DNA of 64,000 nucleotides from Flavobacterium fluviatile (GTDB taxonomy: Bacteria > Bacteroidota > Bacteroidia > Flavobacteriales > Flavobacteriaceae), in the NCBI RefSeq assembly GCF_010645065.1, contig NZ_JAADZW010000012.1, forward strand, positions 62,001 to 126,000, read 5' to 3'. The notes beneath the pieces were generated by a model that ran no database searches, was not told the DNA's origin, and worked only from the letters and a program-made list of their open reading frames with translations. The first letter of the stretch is position 1. Every line of letters begins with the position of its first letter. The translations under genes and the position numbers were made by a program. Positions 8,674-22,675 of this stretch are shown here, one piece after another.

Positions 8674-10227
8674 ATGAAAAATAAAATCAGTTTCATTTTT
8701 ATATGCTTTAATTTAATTTTTCAAACTGCAATCTCTCAGGAGGAATTTGCTCAAAACCCAATCATATTTGCCGATGTTCCGGATCTGGCCATAATCAGGG
8801 TAGGATCAGACTATTATATGAGCAGTACTACAATGCACATGAATCCTGGTGTACCTATTATGAAGTCTAAGGATCTTGTTAACTGGAAACTTATTAATTA
8901 TGCTTACGATACATTAGGCGATATACCGGAATTGAATTTAACTAACGGTAAAAGTACTTATGGAAGAGGCTCCTGGGCAAGTAGTTTGCGTTTTCACAAA
9001 GGAATATATTATGTAACCACTTTTTCGGGAACAACCGGAGAAACTTATATTTTTAAAACCAAAGATATAGAAAAAGGAAACTGGCAAAGGGTATCTTTTA
9101 AACCGTCCTATCATGACCATTCTTTGTTTTTTGATGATGGCAGATCTTATTTAATTTATGGATCCGAAAAAATAAAACTGGTTGAATTAAATGAAGAACT
9201 CACAGGAATAAAAGATGGTTCTTCCGAAAAAGTTATTATTGAGAATGCCAGTAAGCCTGCAGGAGATAATATTATGCTGGGCTCTGAAGGCTCTCAATTG
9301 TTTAAAGTTAATGGAAAATATTATCTGTTTAACATTTGCTGGCCAAAAGGAGGAATGCGTACGGTTGTCATACACAGAGCTGACAATATTAATGGTCCAT
9401 GGGAAGGAAAAATAGGCTTACAGGATTTAGGCGTTGCACAGGGAGGACTTATTGATACACCAGACGGACGCTGGTTCTCGTATCTTTTTCGCGATTTTGG
9501 TGCGGTAGGAAGAATTCCTTATCTGGTTCCTGTGAAATGGGAGAACGGCTGGCCAATATTAGGGAAAAATGGGAAAGTGCCCGAAACAATAGAGCTGCCT
9601 GTTAGCAAAGGATTAATTCCCGGACTTGTTAATACTGACGAATTCAGTCGCAAGAGAGGCGAAAAAGGGCTTCCGTTAGTGTGGCAATGGAACCATAATC
9701 CGGATGATAAACTCTGGTCAGTAACAGAAAGAAAAGGTTATCTGCGCCTTAGGACGGGAAGAATTGACACTGATTTCCTTTTAGCAAGAAACACACTTAC
9801 ACAACGCACCATTGGTCCTGCCTGTACAGGTTCAGTTTCATTGGATGTTTCCAAAATGAAAGACGGAGATTTTGCAGGATTAAGTGTTTTGCAAAAAGAG
9901 TATGGATTAGTAGGCGTGAAAGCTGAAGGAAGTAAAAAGGCAATTGTAATGGTAAGTGCTAACAATGATATTTCTGCAGAAATACAGCGTATTCCTTTGC
10001 ATCAGGATCAGATTTATTTCAGGATTGATTGCGATTTTACGAATAAAAAAGACGAAGCTAATTTCTTCTATAGTTTAGATGGAAAGATTTGGAACCCGAT
10101 AGGCGAAACTTTGAAAATGAAGTACACCATTCCGCATTTTATGGGCTATCGTTTCGGGTTGTTTAATTATGCCACAAAAGGAACAGGCGGATTCGTTGAT
10201 TTTGATTGGTTTAGAATTAAAAATTAA
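8674..10227 (+). CDS. GH43 beta-xylosidase/arabinofuranosidase with C-terminal beta-sandwich
   Basis: 517 residues with a signal peptide (cleavage near TAISQ). An N-terminal GH43 propeller (about 27-320) has catalytic candidates Asp37 (ADVPDLAI), Asp148 (YHDHSLFF) and Glu205 (GSEGSQLF). A C-terminal beta-sandwich (about 330-517, GH43_C2/DUF1349-like, with typical FDWFRIKN end) contributes to the active site in this subgroup. The two-domain layout resembles the GH43_12 type group and differs from the preceding single-domain GH43, so the two are not recent duplicates. It probably trims xylose or arabinose from oligosaccharides; substrate is inferred from context. Confidence 0.92.
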   Translation: MKNKISFIFICFNLIFQTAISQEEFAQNPIIFADVPDLAIIRVGSDYYMSSTTMHMNPGVPIMKSKDLVNWKLINYAYDTLGDIPELNLTNGKSTYGRGSWASSLRFHKGIYYVTTFSGTTGETYIFKTKDIEKGNWQRVSFKPSYHDHSLFFDDGRSYLIYGSEKIKLVELNEELTGIKDGSSEKVIIENASKPAGDNIMLGSEGSQLFKVNGKYYLFNICWPKGGMRTVVIHRADNINGPWEGKIGLQDLGVAQGGLIDTPDGRWFSYLFRDFGAVGRIPYLVPVKWENGWPILGKNGKVPETIELPVSKGLIPGLVNTDEFSRKRGEKGLPLVWQWNHNPDDKLWSVTERKGYLRLRTGRIDTDFLLARNTLTQRTIGPACTGSVSLDVSKMKDGDFAGLSVLQKEYGLVGVKAEGSKKAIVMVSANNDISAEIQRIPLHQDQIYFRIDCDFTNKKDEANFFYSLDGKIWNPIGETLKMKYTIPHFMGYRFGLFNYATKGTGGFVDFDWFRIKN

Positions 10228-10244
10228 AAAAAAGCAAAAAAAAT

Positions 10245-11543
10245 ATGGCAACAAATAAAAATGCTAAAAGTGAATATCTGTTCAGTCTCCGAATTTTAAT
10301 ACTTATATTCGGATTAATAATTCCTGCTTTAGTTATCTGTCAGCATAAAAAGAAAGCAGAAAAATCAGCATTTAAAACGCTTCATTACCGCAATCTGTTT
10401 AAAGAAGCTGGCTACAGCCAGACTGAAATAGACAATAAAGTAGCACAGGCCTATTATGATGTATTTGAAGGACCAAATAAAGTATATTTTGAAGAAGGAG
10501 ATACTTTAGGATATGTTTCTGATGTGAAAAATAAAGATGCCCGTACCGAAGGAATGTCATATGGAATGATGGTTGCCGTTCAGCTCAATAAAAAAGAAGT
10601 TTTTGACCGTATCTGGCGATGGTCTGTAAAATATATGCAGCATCAGGATGGACCAAGGCAAGGTTATTTTGCGTGGAGTGTAAATCCTGAAACTAAAAAA
10701 CAAAATTCGGCTGGATCTGCATCTGATGGGGAATTGTATTACATAACCAGCCTGCTTTTTGCGTCGAACAAATGGGGTAATGATACAGGAATTCATTATT
10801 ATAATGAAGCAAGAAAAATATTAGATGCCATGTGGAAAAAAGATGGCACAGGTAATATTTATAATATCATAAATACAGCGCATAAGCAAATATCTTTCGT
10901 ACCGGAAGGAGGCGGGTATAACTGGACAGATCCGTCCTATCATGTTCCTGCATTCTATGAAATATGGGCTTTGTATGCCAAAGACGGCCATGAACAGTTT
11001 TATAAAGAATGTGCTGAAGTTTCGCGTAATTTTCTGCATAAGGCATGTCATCCCGTTACAGGCTTAAATTCAGATTATACTGAGTTTAACGGAGAACCGC
11101 ATCCCACACCATGGATGCCTCCCGGATTTCGTTACGATTCATGGCGCGTTCCAATGAATATTGCAATGGATTATACCTGGTACGGAAAAGATAAAAAGTG
11201 GCAGGAAGAATATGCTGTGAAATTTCAAAACTTCCTCAGGTCTAAAGGTATAGAAACGTTTGTAGATCAATACAATCTTGATGGTTCCACACCAGATTTT
11301 ATTCTACAGGCAGGACCAGTCAAAAAACTCAGACACTCGATAGGATTAGTAGCAACTTCAGCTACAGCATCACTGGTCAATCCGGATAAAAAGAGTATTG
11401 ATTTTGTTCATGCGCTTTGGAATGCTAAGCTAGAACCTTATGAAGATGGTTACTTTGATCCGTATTATGATGGGCTAATGTATCTCTTTAGCCTTATGCA
11501 CCTTAGTGGGAATTACAAAATTATACATCCGGCAGTAAAATAA
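10245..11543 (+). CDS. GH8 reducing-end xylose-releasing exo-oligoxylanase-like
   Basis: 432 residues with an N-terminal hydrophobic signal or anchor (about 13-32). An (alpha/alpha)6 barrel of GH8: ARTEGMSYGMM with predicted acid Glu102, SASDGELYY with substrate-site Asp161, and FRYDSWRVPMN with predicted base Asp298. The length and these motifs match the Rex group, which removes xylose from the reducing end of xylo-oligosaccharides, better than the chitosanase or cellulase groups. It follows the GH43 gene by 17 bp and precedes the esterase by 23 bp, consistent with one operon. Confidence 0.9.
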   Translation: MATNKNAKSEYLFSLRILILIFGLIIPALVICQHKKKAEKSAFKTLHYRNLFKEAGYSQTEIDNKVAQAYYDVFEGPNKVYFEEGDTLGYVSDVKNKDARTEGMSYGMMVAVQLNKKEVFDRIWRWSVKYMQHQDGPRQGYFAWSVNPETKKQNSAGSASDGELYYITSLLFASNKWGNDTGIHYYNEARKILDAMWKKDGTGNIYNIINTAHKQISFVPEGGGYNWTDPSYHVPAFYEIWALYAKDGHEQFYKECAEVSRNFLHKACHPVTGLNSDYTEFNGEPHPTPWMPPGFRYDSWRVPMNIAMDYTWYGKDKKWQEEYAVKFQNFLRSKGIETFVDQYNLDGSTPDFILQAGPVKKLRHSIGLVATSATASLVNPDKKSIDFVHALWNAKLEPYEDGYFDPYYDGLMYLFSLMHLSGNYKIIHPAVK

Positions 11544-11551
11544 AATTTTAA

Positions 11552-12691
<1,140 letters not shown>

Positions 12692-12825
12692 ATTTTCAAT
12701 AGTAGCAATCCATTGATCTAAACAAGTAGAATTGCGTCTGACAGTTTTTTTTTTTAAATGAGCCAAGAATAATATTCATCAGCAAGAACCTGCTTAACTG
12801 GATTAATAAATTATAATCTAAAACT

Positions 12826-16591
<3,766 letters not shown>

Positions 16592-16660
16592 AATTTTAAA
16601 GGGGATTAAAGACTTTAGAACGATTTATTTTTGTATTAAACAATGTAATATAAAGTATTG

Positions 16661-16694
16661 TTTGGGTGTGTTTTAACTTTTTTTATTAAATTTG
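16661..16694 (+). promoter_or_regulatory. Candidate promoter of the desaturase gene
   Basis: TTTG (16661-16664) and TAAATTTG (16687-16694) with a rather long 22-nt spacer; the -7 box ends 27 nt before the ATG. Confidence 0.4.
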
Positions 16695-16721
16695 ATGTAA
16701 GAATTTATATCGATAATCATT

Positions 16722-17825
16722 ATGGAAAAGTTAAAACGCCCGGTTTATCTAAAACCAGATACTGATGATTTTTTTAAAAAGATTCGCAAAGAAGTTAATG
16801 AAACTGTTTTACAAAATTCATCATTATACCGGTTTAATATCATAAAGTCTATAGGACTTGTTCTTTTCTTCTTTTTATTTTATGCCTGTATTCTTTGGTT
16901 TGGAAACAGTACTCCTTTATTATTTTTATTTTACATTTTGTGCGGAATAACAATGATTGTACTTTTTATCAATGCTTTTCATGATGCTGCACACGGAGCA
17001 TTGTTTAAAAAACCAAAGCACAATCAGTGGTTTATGTATGTTTTAGAACTTTTCGGCAGCAATCACTGGCTTTGGACACGACGTCATATTAATCTTCATC
17101 ATGCTTATCCAAATGTTCCCGATTGGGATGTTGATATAAAACAAAGCGATATCATCAGAATTTTTCCTAATAGCCCACTTTTTGATTATCATAAATATCA
17201 GCATATATATATGTGGTTCATCTATCCATTATATAGTCTCAATTGGATTTACATCAGGGATTTTAAAGATTTTTTTGGTAAAAAAGATAATTACGTAAAA
17301 AAAGTTGTCGAAAAAATTCCGCCAATAGAAGTTTACAGACTATTTGCTGCAAAAGCAATAAATCTTTTTTATTTACTTTTTATTCCAATGCTTCTGTTAA
17401 ATCAACCCTGGTATATGGTTTTATTTGCATGGATTACAATGCACATGTGCGGAAGTGCACTTGGTGTTGTGGCACTCGTTTCTACCCATGTAGATGAAGA
17501 TGCACATTTTCCGACAGCAGATGAAGATGGAAATCTTTCTGCTACCTGGGCAATGCACCAAATGATTGTAACAAAGGATTTTAGTACCAATAGCAAACTG
17601 GCTAATTTTTTATATGGAGGTTTTACACATCATGTAGCGCATCATCTTTTCCCATCAGTAGGGCATACTTACTATCCTTACATTACACCTATAATAAAGC
17701 GTTATGCAGAAGAGTATGATCTTCCTTACACTTCTTATCCATTTTACCATGCAATACGCTCTCATTTTCGAATGTTAAAAGAAAAGGGGGTTCACGATAA
17801 TATTTTAACAACAGGAGAAATTTAA
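16722..17825 (+). CDS. Membrane fatty acid desaturase (acyl-CoA/lipid type)
   Basis: 367 residues, with membrane helices around 43-60, 66-86, 210-230 and 235-250. The three histidine boxes that bind the di-iron centre are present: HDAAH (87-91), RHINLHH (His122, 126, 127) and HHVAHH (303-308). The third box has His where front-end (delta-6/delta-5-like) desaturases often have Gln. It introduces a double bond into membrane acyl chains, presumably helping membrane fluidity at low temperature. Stand-alone transcription unit with its own promoter and terminator. Confidence 0.9.
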   Translation: MEKLKRPVYLKPDTDDFFKKIRKEVNETVLQNSSLYRFNIIKSIGLVLFFFLFYACILWFGNSTPLLFLFYILCGITMIVLFINAFHDAAHGALFKKPKHNQWFMYVLELFGSNHWLWTRRHINLHHAYPNVPDWDVDIKQSDIIRIFPNSPLFDYHKYQHIYMWFIYPLYSLNWIYIRDFKDFFGKKDNYVKKVVEKIPPIEVYRLFAAKAINLFYLLFIPMLLLNQPWYMVLFAWITMHMCGSALGVVALVSTHVDEDAHFPTADEDGNLSATWAMHQMIVTKDFSTNSKLANFLYGGFTHHVAHHLFPSVGHTYYPYITPIIKRYAEEYDLPYTSYPFYHAIRSHFRMLKEKGVHDNILTTGEI

Positions 17826-17851
17826 TGGAGCAGATAATTATTAATATTTAT

Positions 17852-17880
17852 AGCCGGAAAGTTTTTGTTCCGGCTTTTTG
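17852..17880 (+). terminator. Intrinsic terminator after desaturase gene
   Basis: Perfect 8-bp stem AGCCGGAA (17852-17859) / TTCCGGCT (17868-17875) followed by TTTTG. It supports starting the next gene downstream of it rather than at 17825. Confidence 0.8.
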
Positions 17881-17962
17881 TTTTAAATTGCTAAAGTTTC
17901 ACTTTTTATATTTCATATATTTATTTTTTTTGGGAATGTCAAGTCAGCTTAAAATATTATTT

Positions 17963-18610
17963 ATGTCGAAAATTATCAAATTTTTGTTTTTTCAGTTTTC
18001 TCTTTTTTGGATTGTTTTTTCACATGCCCAAAATAAGGTTTATACCTCTGAAGTTATCGTTGCTGATACAACTTTTGTAAATTTAAAAGACTACAGTAAA
18101 GATTTTATCTACGATATGAAATATGCTACTGACGATAATTTTTTAAAAGCTAAAGTCTATGATTGTGCCGAATGTTTTTTGCGTTTAAAAACCGTCAAAG
18201 CTCTTGTTGAAGCCAACAAGGACTTTATGAAGAAAGGGTATAAAATAAAATTATATGACTGTTACAGACCGTTATTCATCCAGAAAAAAATGTGGGAGAT
18301 AGTTTCGAACCCCGAGTACGTGGCAGACCCAAAAAAAGGCTCCATCCATAACAGGGGAGGAGCCGTTGATATTTCGATAGTTGATGCCAAAGGTATTGAA
18401 GCTGATATGGGAACACCATTTGATTTCTTTGGGATTCAGGCCAGTCATAATTACAATAAACTTTCAAAAGAAGTACTCTCAAACAGAAAATTTCTTAAAA
18501 AAATAATGGCTAAAAATGGATTTAACTCATTTGATTCAGAGTGGTGGCATTATAATTTAAAAACGGGTTTAAATGATAAGGTTTCCAATCAAAAATGGGA
18601 TTGCGAATGA
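17963..18610 (+). CDS. VanX/DdpX-type D-Ala-D-Ala dipeptidase, secreted
   Basis: 215 residues from the ATG at 17963 (MSKIIKFLFF), giving a signal peptide cut near SHAQ. The longer reading from 17825 would run through the terminator. Peptidase family M15D: zinc motif S-x-H-x-x-G-x-A-x-D at 127-136 (SIHNRGGAVD; His129, Asp136), and EWWHY with catalytic Glu193 and zinc ligand His196. It cleaves the D-alanyl-D-alanine dipeptide, normally for cell-wall recycling; no vanA/vanH-like genes are nearby, so glycopeptide resistance is not suggested. The stop lies three bases from the convergent gene's stop. Confidence 0.88.
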   Translation: MSKIIKFLFFQFSLFWIVFSHAQNKVYTSEVIVADTTFVNLKDYSKDFIYDMKYATDDNFLKAKVYDCAECFLRLKTVKALVEANKDFMKKGYKIKLYDCYRPLFIQKKMWEIVSNPEYVADPKKGSIHNRGGAVDISIVDAKGIEADMGTPFDFFGIQASHNYNKLSKEVLSNRKFLKKIMAKNGFNSFDSEWWHYNLKTGLNDKVSNQKWDCE

Positions 18611-18613
18611 TTA

Positions 18614-19177
18614 TTATTCAACACATCTCATATTTTCCATGAAGTAAGTGGCAGGCTGGTATGTTTTTCCATTCATTTCTGATGTAATTTCGCCTCTTAT
18701 GATATAATCTTCTGTTGCAGTTAAATATTTAATTCGCATGATAGTCACAGGTGATTTTTTCAGTTCTTCATAATTATCTTTCACAAACATAAAAATTCCG
18801 GTATTGATTCGGTTGTTAAAATCTTTATCATGAAGAAGCGTTCCGCAATTTTCCTGATTGATATGCATTAAAGTAACCACTTTGCCATTCTGTAATTGTA
18901 AAAAAACTTTTGAATTTTTATCAAAACAATTGGCTTTAATAAAATCCTTGCTCTTTTGGATTAGCTGCAGATTTAATGTTGGCAGGCCATCAGTTTGTGC
19001 CAATGAAAAAAAGACATAGTTGGAAGTATTGCCAAAGTTCCTTTCACTGATTAAATACTCATTTGTAACTTTATAAGTACCAATTGAATCCGTAACATTT
19101 GCACTGTATTCGCATGGTTTTTGGGCAAATGAGCTAAAAGTTAAGAGAAAAAAACTCAGTGTTATTAAGTATTTCAT
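18614..19177 (-). CDS. Secreted protein of unknown function
   Basis: 187 residues from the ATG at 19175-19177 (MKYLITLSFF), with a signal peptide cut near SSFAQ. A start seven codons earlier would overlap the upstream methyltransferase stop. The mature part has four cysteines (CEYSANVTDS, ANCFDKN, QENCGTLL, MRCVE) that could form two disulfides, and alternating hydrophobic strands. I recognise no family. It directly follows the methyltransferase gene and may be translated from the same message. Confidence 0.7.
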   Translation of the reverse strand: MKYLITLSFFLLTFSSFAQKPCEYSANVTDSIGTYKVTNEYLISERNFGNTSNYVFFSLAQTDGLPTLNLQLIQKSKDFIKANCFDKNSKVFLQLQNGKVVTLMHINQENCGTLLHDKDFNNRINTGIFMFVKDNYEELKKSPVTIMRIKYLTATEDYIIRGEITSEMNGKTYQPATYFMENMRCVE

Positions 19178-19179
19178 TT

Positions 19180-20364
19180 TTAATTTATTTTTCTGCAAAT
19201 TAAAACTATTTTGTTGTCATTTTTATCAGTTGTAAAAAAACAATATAAATTTCCTCCGTTTTTTATCTTCCATTTTTTTCGAATGTTTTCTACTGTATCC
19301 GGAAAGTTTCTGGTTGTAACATTTGCCTGTTGATTTAAAAGCTCCGTTTTCATATCATTTTTGCTATATGAAATTACTTTTTCAATTTCAAAAACTCTTC
19401 CCGGAAAATCAATTAACTCGCCTGAAGTATATAAATGGGAATGTTTATGAAGTTTATTTATTTTAAATGAACTGCTGACTTCATCAAAACCACCTGATTT
19501 CATAATGGCAGAATTGGGCTCGTACAAGAATTTTTGTGGTAAATGATACGATGCATATTCAGTTTTGCCTAAAACAAATTCAAAAGTTTCGGTTTTGCCC
19601 CTTAAAATATTAGCCGTTTTTATAGTTGTTTCACCAGAATAATGATTGTGGATTTCAAAAAGCAGTTCTTTTACTTCGTTTTCCAAAGCTATGATATGAA
19701 TGTTTTTTACAAATTTCAATTCAGATAAACCAGCCGATATATCTAATAATGGCGCCGTTTTAATTAAAATTGAATCCGTTTTTTTAAAGTAAAAATCCAA
19801 TGATTCGGGAACATTCGGCAAACAGTCTTTCAGCATGAAAACCTTGCCTTTTGCATCATTTCTGCGGGATGGATCAATATAAATCCAGTCCCATTTGAAA
19901 CCTGATTCTGACTCATTTAATATATTTGCAGAATCATCCGCATAACAAAAACAATTTTTTACACCTAGCTGTTCGAAGTTATGTTTTACAATTGCTGATA
20001 AATCTGCGTTTATTTCGCAATGTGCGACGACCTTGAATTTTTTTGAAAAATAATAATCATCGACTCCAAAGCCTCCGGTCAAATCTATCAGGGTTTTTCC
20101 TGAAATTAAGGAAGCTTTGTAAGCAGCTGTTTTCTCAGAAGAAGTTTGTTCTACTGAAACTTTGGAAGGGTAAATGATTTTTTCAGTAGAAAACCAGGTA
20201 GGCAATTTCTCTTTTGCCTTTGATTTGGCTTCAATCTGATTTAAAATTGAAATCCAGTCAACATCAGGAAAAGGATTTTTCTGAAGTGCTAATTTTGCAA
20301 TGGAAGCACCTGTATTTTGAGATATGAAATCTTGTATGTTTTTGTTTAAAACTGAATTGTTCAA
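19180..20364 (-). CDS. Class I SAM-dependent methyltransferase, THUMP-like family
   Basis: 394 residues. Rossmann methyltransferase core with the SAM-binding loop DLTGGFGVD (about 93-101) and the acceptor-site motif IDPSRRND (about 167-174). The C-terminal third, ending in CFFTTDKNDNK, is the THUMP-like domain of the Bacteroidota family usually annotated as a class I methyltransferase. The DP[SR]RR motif resembles nucleic-acid base methyltransferases, so an RNA substrate is likely but not shown. It ends two bases before the AI-2E family gene begins upstream, indicating an operon. Confidence 0.82.
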   Translation of the reverse strand: MNNSVLNKNIQDFISQNTGASIAKLALQKNPFPDVDWISILNQIEAKSKAKEKLPTWFSTEKIIYPSKVSVEQTSSEKTAAYKASLISGKTLIDLTGGFGVDDYYFSKKFKVVAHCEINADLSAIVKHNFEQLGVKNCFCYADDSANILNESESGFKWDWIYIDPSRRNDAKGKVFMLKDCLPNVPESLDFYFKKTDSILIKTAPLLDISAGLSELKFVKNIHIIALENEVKELLFEIHNHYSGETTIKTANILRGKTETFEFVLGKTEYASYHLPQKFLYEPNSAIMKSGGFDEVSSSFKINKLHKHSHLYTSGELIDFPGRVFEIEKVISYSKNDMKTELLNQQANVTTRNFPDTVENIRKKWKIKNGGNLYCFFTTDKNDNKIVLICRKIN

Positions 20365-20366
20365 TG

Positions 20367-21458
20367 CTAAATTTTTTCTGTTATGACGGAAACAATTTTG
20401 TTGTCAGGAAAAAATTCTTTAAGGATTACTTTTAGCATCGTATAAACCGGAATGGCGATAATCATCCCAACAATTCCAAAAGTAATTCCGCTTATTATCG
20501 TAATAAGAAAAATTTCCAGCGGATGCGAATTTACACTTTTTGATGAAATGATAGGCTGACTGATATTATTATCTATGGCCTGAACCAGCAAAAATCCAAT
20601 TACCACATATATTGTGGTGGGCAAAATCTCTGACCGGAAATCATTGCCTATTAAACTTATCATAGTCAGAATTGCCGCTAAGACTGTACCAATAATGGGA
20701 CCGATATAAGGTATGATATTTAAAATAGCACATAAAAAAGCGATAACAAGTGCATTTTTATTTCCGAAAATCAGTAAAACAATTAGATATAATATAAATA
20801 CAACGGTTAACTGCAACAATAATCCTATAAAATAACGGGTAAGTAAATGATTGATTTTGATAATTGAATTTATGATTTTATCCTCATTTGAATCCGGAAG
20901 TATTCTTCTCACACCGGTTTTAAAGTCTTGCTGGTCTTTAATGAAGAAAAATGTAATAAAAAAAACAGATACAAGGCCCATTCCCATATCAGCCATAAAA
21001 TTCATAATAGAATTAATGAAACGGGTAAAATAGTTAAAATCAATTGCAGAAGTTATTTTTGAATCATTCAGAACTTTATTTAAATCCACATGCTGGACAT
21101 TAAAATAAGCTTCAATATTTCTTTCGGTTTCTATAAACTGTGTCTGCAGCTGATCAGTATCTAAAAGTGCTAAGTTATTGGCCTGCGAAATAATTAATGG
21201 CACAAACAAGAAGATAAAACCAACAAGTAAAAGTATGAAAAGTACAACAGCTGTAGTTGCTGCCAATGAATTACTAAATTTTAACTTATTTTTCAGGAGC
21301 AATACTAACGGATTAGCAATCAGGCATAATATGAGTGAGATACATAGGTACACAATTACGGTTTGTATTTCGTATAAAAAATATAAAACAATACCAATTA
21401 TTAAGATTGTAGCTAATGCTCTTAAAATTCCGTTCGAAATAGTTTTAGACGTTATCAT
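20367..21458 (-). CDS. AI-2E family transporter (PerM/YhhT-like membrane protein)
   Basis: 363 residues with paired N-terminal helices (about 12-30, 33-55, 62-85), a cytosolic or periplasmic segment, and a C-terminal helix cluster (about 205-345) including PYIGPIIGT and the IDNNISQPIISSKSVNSHPLEIF region typical of the PerM family. The family exports or exchanges varied small solutes (autoinducer-2, Na+/H+ in some members); the substrate cannot be read from sequence. First gene of the minus-strand set that continues into the methyltransferase. Confidence 0.88.
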   Translation of the reverse strand: MITSKTISNGILRALATILIIGIVLYFLYEIQTVIVYLCISLILCLIANPLVLLLKNKLKFSNSLAATTAVVLFILLLVGFIFLFVPLIISQANNLALLDTDQLQTQFIETERNIEAYFNVQHVDLNKVLNDSKITSAIDFNYFTRFINSIMNFMADMGMGLVSVFFITFFFIKDQQDFKTGVRRILPDSNEDKIINSIIKINHLLTRYFIGLLLQLTVVFILYLIVLLIFGNKNALVIAFLCAILNIIPYIGPIIGTVLAAILTMISLIGNDFRSEILPTTIYVVIGFLLVQAIDNNISQPIISSKSVNSHPLEIFLITIISGITFGIVGMIIAIPVYTMLKVILKEFFPDNKIVSVITEKI

Positions 21459-21519
21459 GTTTAAAGTTTAGACTATAAATATAGGAAAAAGCATTTTAAA
21501 AAAATTAAGGCTTAAACAA

Positions 21520-21546
21520 AAAGCGGGATGAATGACATCCCGCTTT
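21520..21546 (-). terminator. Intrinsic terminator of the metalloprotease gene
   Basis: Perfect 11-bp stem (AAAGCGGGATG at 21520-21530, CATCCCGCTTT at 21536-21546), 5-nt loop; on the minus strand it is followed by a T-rich tail. It lies 23 bp beyond the protease stop codon. Confidence 0.85.
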
Positions 21547-21568
21547 AAGTATTTTTGTTTGTTGACAG

Positions 21569-22492
21569 TTATTGAGCAAATGAAGCTCTTGCACCACCTG
21601 CTGTAAATATGGCTGATATTCTGTTCTTCTGTCCGTTTGTAAACATATACATAGCTACATCATCAACATAATCCATGTAGTTCATTGTCATTTCTACTGG
21701 TGAGCCGGAACAAGTGCTGTAATGAGGATATGCCGGAACCCCGTAATTTTCTTCATTGTGTTTAGGTGTATCTGCCACTAAATCGTTTCCACAGGTTGCA
21801 TCGCCCCAGATATGGCGTAAATTCATCCAGTGTCCTACTTCATGAGTTGCTGTTCTTCCTAAGTTAAAAGGTGCATTAGCAGCCCCTGATAATCCAAAGT
21901 ATCTTGGATCAATAACAACTCCATCAGTAGAAGAAGATCCACCGGGAAATTGCGCGTATCCTAAAATTCCACCTCCGATATTACAGGTCCAGATATTTAA
22001 TTTAGTGGTAGGAGAAGTAGGGGCAATTCCACCCTGAGCCGTTTTTTTCATGGCATCATTTGTACCCCACGACGTTTTGGTAGTAGATTTTCTAATTACC
22101 TGATCCAAAACAAAAGTAATTCCAATATTAGCCTTAACACCTGAAAAGAGTGCTGGAACATTGTTGTAATCTGAATTCAGGGCATTAAAATCTTTGTTCA
22201 GAATATCAATTTGTGATTGAATCTGAGCGTTAGAAATGTTCTGTGCAGTAGTTCTGTATAAAACATTTACTACAACGGGAATTTCGATTTTGCCATTCAC
22301 TAAACGGCCGGTAAAGTTGTTTAGAGAGTGTTTAGCTGTAAAAGCCTCAATTTCACTCATTTTAAGAGCCAGTCCCGGATTAGCTTTTAATTGTTCTTCG
22401 AAAACTTGTTGTGAAGCACAGCCACGACGTGATACTACATTTGAAGGTGCTTCTGAAGATTCTGTCTGATCATTTTGACAGGAAAATAGCAT
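21569..22492 (-). CDS. M43 (pappalysin/cytophagalysin) zinc metalloprotease, signal peptide out of frame
   Basis: 307 residues in the open frame. The zinc site HEVGHWMNLRHIWG (His217, Glu218, His221, His227) and the Met-turn MNYMDY identify family M43B, secreted proteases of Bacteroidota. The open frame begins MLFSCQNDQ, which is only the end of a lipoprotein signal: the rest of that signal lies upstream in another frame (see 22493-22529). As written, the product would lack an export signal. Either a one-base indel, a sequencing error in a homopolymer or phase variation explains this. The fold is otherwise intact. Confidence 0.85.
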   Translation of the reverse strand: MLFSCQNDQTESSEAPSNVVSRRGCASQQVFEEQLKANPGLALKMSEIEAFTAKHSLNNFTGRLVNGKIEIPVVVNVLYRTTAQNISNAQIQSQIDILNKDFNALNSDYNNVPALFSGVKANIGITFVLDQVIRKSTTKTSWGTNDAMKKTAQGGIAPTSPTTKLNIWTCNIGGGILGYAQFPGGSSSTDGVVIDPRYFGLSGAANAPFNLGRTATHEVGHWMNLRHIWGDATCGNDLVADTPKHNEENYGVPAYPHYSTCSGSPVEMTMNYMDYVDDVAMYMFTNGQKNRISAIFTAGGARASFAQ

Positions 22493-22529
22493 TAAAGCAG
22501 TGATTGCGGAAAAAAAAAATTTTTTTCAT
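22493..22529 (-). other. Frameshifted signal-peptide start of the M43 protease
   Basis: An ATG at 22527-22529 is followed on the minus strand by seven A and ten T, then codons for SAITALMLFSC. Reading MKK-F-F-F-SAITALMLFSC requires one base fewer in the 17-base tract. In the protease frame a TGA spans the ATG itself, so no alternative start exists upstream. Confidence 0.75.
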
Positions 22530-22540
22530 GATAAAAGGGG

Positions 22541-22595
22541 TTTTTGTTATAAAATTGTTTTTAGGTTAAATATTTGTACAATTTTATAACAAAAA
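22541..22595. repeat. Perfect 18-bp inverted repeat upstream of M43 protease
   Basis: Arms 22541-22558 (TTTTTGTTATAAAATTGT) and 22578-22595 are exact inverted copies separated by 19 nt, ending 12 bp before the original protease ATG. It is in the 5' leader or promoter and may act as an operator, a leader hairpin or a terminator of the upstream gene. Confidence 0.6.
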
Positions 22596-22675
22596 ACATA
22601 TTCAGCAAAATTTTTTTAACAATTTGTTTATCAGAATTTTACAAACCCTTATGTAGTCTGGTTCTTACGAAAATG

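Noticed and set aside
17825..17962. Longer start of the VanX-like protein
   Set aside because: This stretch contains the desaturase terminator hairpin and would replace a clean signal peptide by a hydrophobic jumble.
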